This document shows positions 5,748 to 6,607 of a DNA stretch of 6,607 bases, piece by piece. Numbering within the stretch: the stretch's first letter is position 1; the number at the start of each line of letters is the position of its first letter. The notes beneath the pieces were generated by a model, which searched no databases, was not told the DNA's origin, and saw only the letters and a list, made by a program, of their open reading frames with translations. Position numbers and translations under genes: made by a program. The DNA is from Syntrophaceae bacterium UBA6255 (GTDB taxonomy: Bacteria; Desulfobacterota; Syntrophia; Syntrophales; Smithellaceae), in contig DJVN01000187.1 of the NCBI GenBank assembly GCA_002441205.1, forward strand, positions 1 through 6,607. Direction: 5' to 3'.

Positions 5748-6607
5748 ATGCAAATAAAAAGAAAATTATCTTTTCATCCCTGCGGCAATTATCGTGAAAC
5801 CTACGAGCAGGAATTAAATATTTTCGAAACGGATTTCGGCCGTTTATGGATGTGTGTTTTTCTGGGAGTGCTCTTCTTTGTCGCTCCGTTTGTTCTAAAT
5901 CCTTATATGCTCTACATTGTCAATACGATAGGCATTGCCGCCATTGCCGCCATCGGATTGAATATTCTCATCGGTTACACAGGCCAGATTTCTCTTGGAC
6001 ATGGCGCATTTTTCGGTGTGGGCGCTTATGCCGCGGCTATTCTTGCCACAAGATGGGGCGTAGGTTTTTACATTGCAATTCCTGCGGCCGGAATCATTAC
6101 CGCACTCGTCGGCATGGTATTCGGCATACCTTCCGGCAGATTAAAAGGTCTGTACTTAACAATTGCCACACTGGCCGGGCAGTTTATCATTGAGTACGTC
6201 TTGATTCAATGGGAAAGCCTCACCAAAGGAACCATGGGCATTACGTTGCCGTCACCGGAAATATTAGGCTGGCAGATATCGGGTGACAGGATGTTCTTCT
6301 TTCTGATTTTTATTTCTCTGGTCTGCATGACGTGGTTTGCGGTAAACATCATTCGCAGTAAATACGGCCGTGCCTTCATCGCCATCCGTGATAATGACCG
6401 CGCCGCAGAAGGCATGGGTATTCCGATTTTTAAGTACAAACTTTTATCCTTTGGCATCAGTTCTTTTTATGCCGGTTTTGCCGGAGCTTTGTGGGCTTAT
6501 TACATGGTCAGCATTACAACGGAACCATTCAATCTGGGATTGTCGGTTGAATATATCGCCATGGTCATTATCGGCGGTATGGGAAACATTCCCGGTGCGA
6601 TTTTCGG
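5748..6607 (+). CDS. livM: Liv-type ABC transporter permease (LivM family), truncated by the right edge
   Basis: The frame is open from ATG 5748 to the end of the window, giving 286 complete codons; LivM proteins are usually about 300-350 residues, so only the last part is missing. It is the second channel subunit, partner of LivH. After a hydrophilic N-terminal stretch of about 33 residues (with CGNYRETYEQELNIFETDFG) comes the first membrane segment. The LivM hallmark GLNILIGYTGQISLGHGAFF is at about 70-89, then PSGRLKGLYLTIATLA (128-143). The ATPase-coupling loop YGRAFIAIRDNDRAAEGMGI is at about 206-225, and the glycine-rich MVIIGGMGNIPGAIFG is at the edge. The start follows the livH stop by 3 bases with only a weak Shine-Dalgarno (GAG at 5737-5739), which suggests coupled translation. 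There are no stops or frameshifts in the visible part. Confidence 0.94.
   Translation, partial: MQIKRKLSFHPCGNYRETYEQELNIFETDFGRLWMCVFLGVLFFVAPFVLNPYMLYIVNTIGIAAIAAIGLNILIGYTGQISLGHGAFFGVGAYAAAILATRWGVGFYIAIPAAGIITALVGMVFGIPSGRLKGLYLTIATLAGQFIIEYVLIQWESLTKGTMGITLPSPEILGWQISGDRMFFFLIFISLVCMTWFAVNIIRSKYGRAFIAIRDNDRAAEGMGIPIFKYKLLSFGISSFYAGFAGALWAYYMVSITTEPFNLGLSVEYIAMVIIGGMGNIPGAIF

Noticed and set aside
5846..6193. 115-codon frame overlapping livM in another frame
   Set aside because: It is a Cys/Arg/His-rich shadow of the livM frame, which has clear conserved permease motifs over the same bases.

Overview
The window reads left to right on the + strand. It looks like bacterial chromosome of moderate G+C, with A+T-rich intergenic DNA. 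Gene content suggests a Gram-negative, possibly an anaerobic or syntrophic deltaproteobacterial-type organism: a sigma-54 activator, a periplasmic binding protein, and a branched-chain-amino-acid-type (HAAT/Liv) ABC transporter with an acyl-CoA ligase inserted in its operon. The lineage is inferred from protein style only and is not proven by the sequence.

Layout: (1) 2-466, the C-terminal end of a sigma-54-dependent activator with a Fis-type helix-turn-helix. (2) 467-784, a 318-base gap. It holds a good sigma-70-type promoter (535-564), a possible 27-codon Phe-rich leader peptide (589-672), overlapping alternative RNA stems and a strong intrinsic terminator (691-725). (3) 785-1984, a secreted Liv-type substrate-binding protein. 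(4) 2002-2044, a long G+C-rich hairpin without a T-tract. (5) 2082-2909 livG-type ATPase, 2930-4855 AMP-forming acyl-CoA ligase, 4866-5744 livH-type permease, and 5748 to the right edge a livM-type permease that is cut off. The second ATPase (livF) is not in the window and would be expected downstream if the transporter is complete.

The binding protein should capture a small carboxylate or amino acid in the periplasm. LivH/LivM would form the membrane channel and LivG would power it. The ligase, lying between livG and livH with short gaps, could convert an imported carboxylic acid to its CoA thioester. The substrate cannot be read from the sequence.

The most interesting observation is that the gap before the binding-protein gene has all the parts of a ribosome-mediated attenuator in the right order. 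These are a promoter, a short peptide with five Phe and one Tyr codon in a seven-codon run, a 1:2 stem, a competing 2:3 stem and a 3:4 terminator. No convincing promoter follows the terminator, so readthrough may be how the transport operon is expressed. The Phe-rich run is also what any T-rich tract would encode, so this remains a hypothesis that comparison of related genomes could test.
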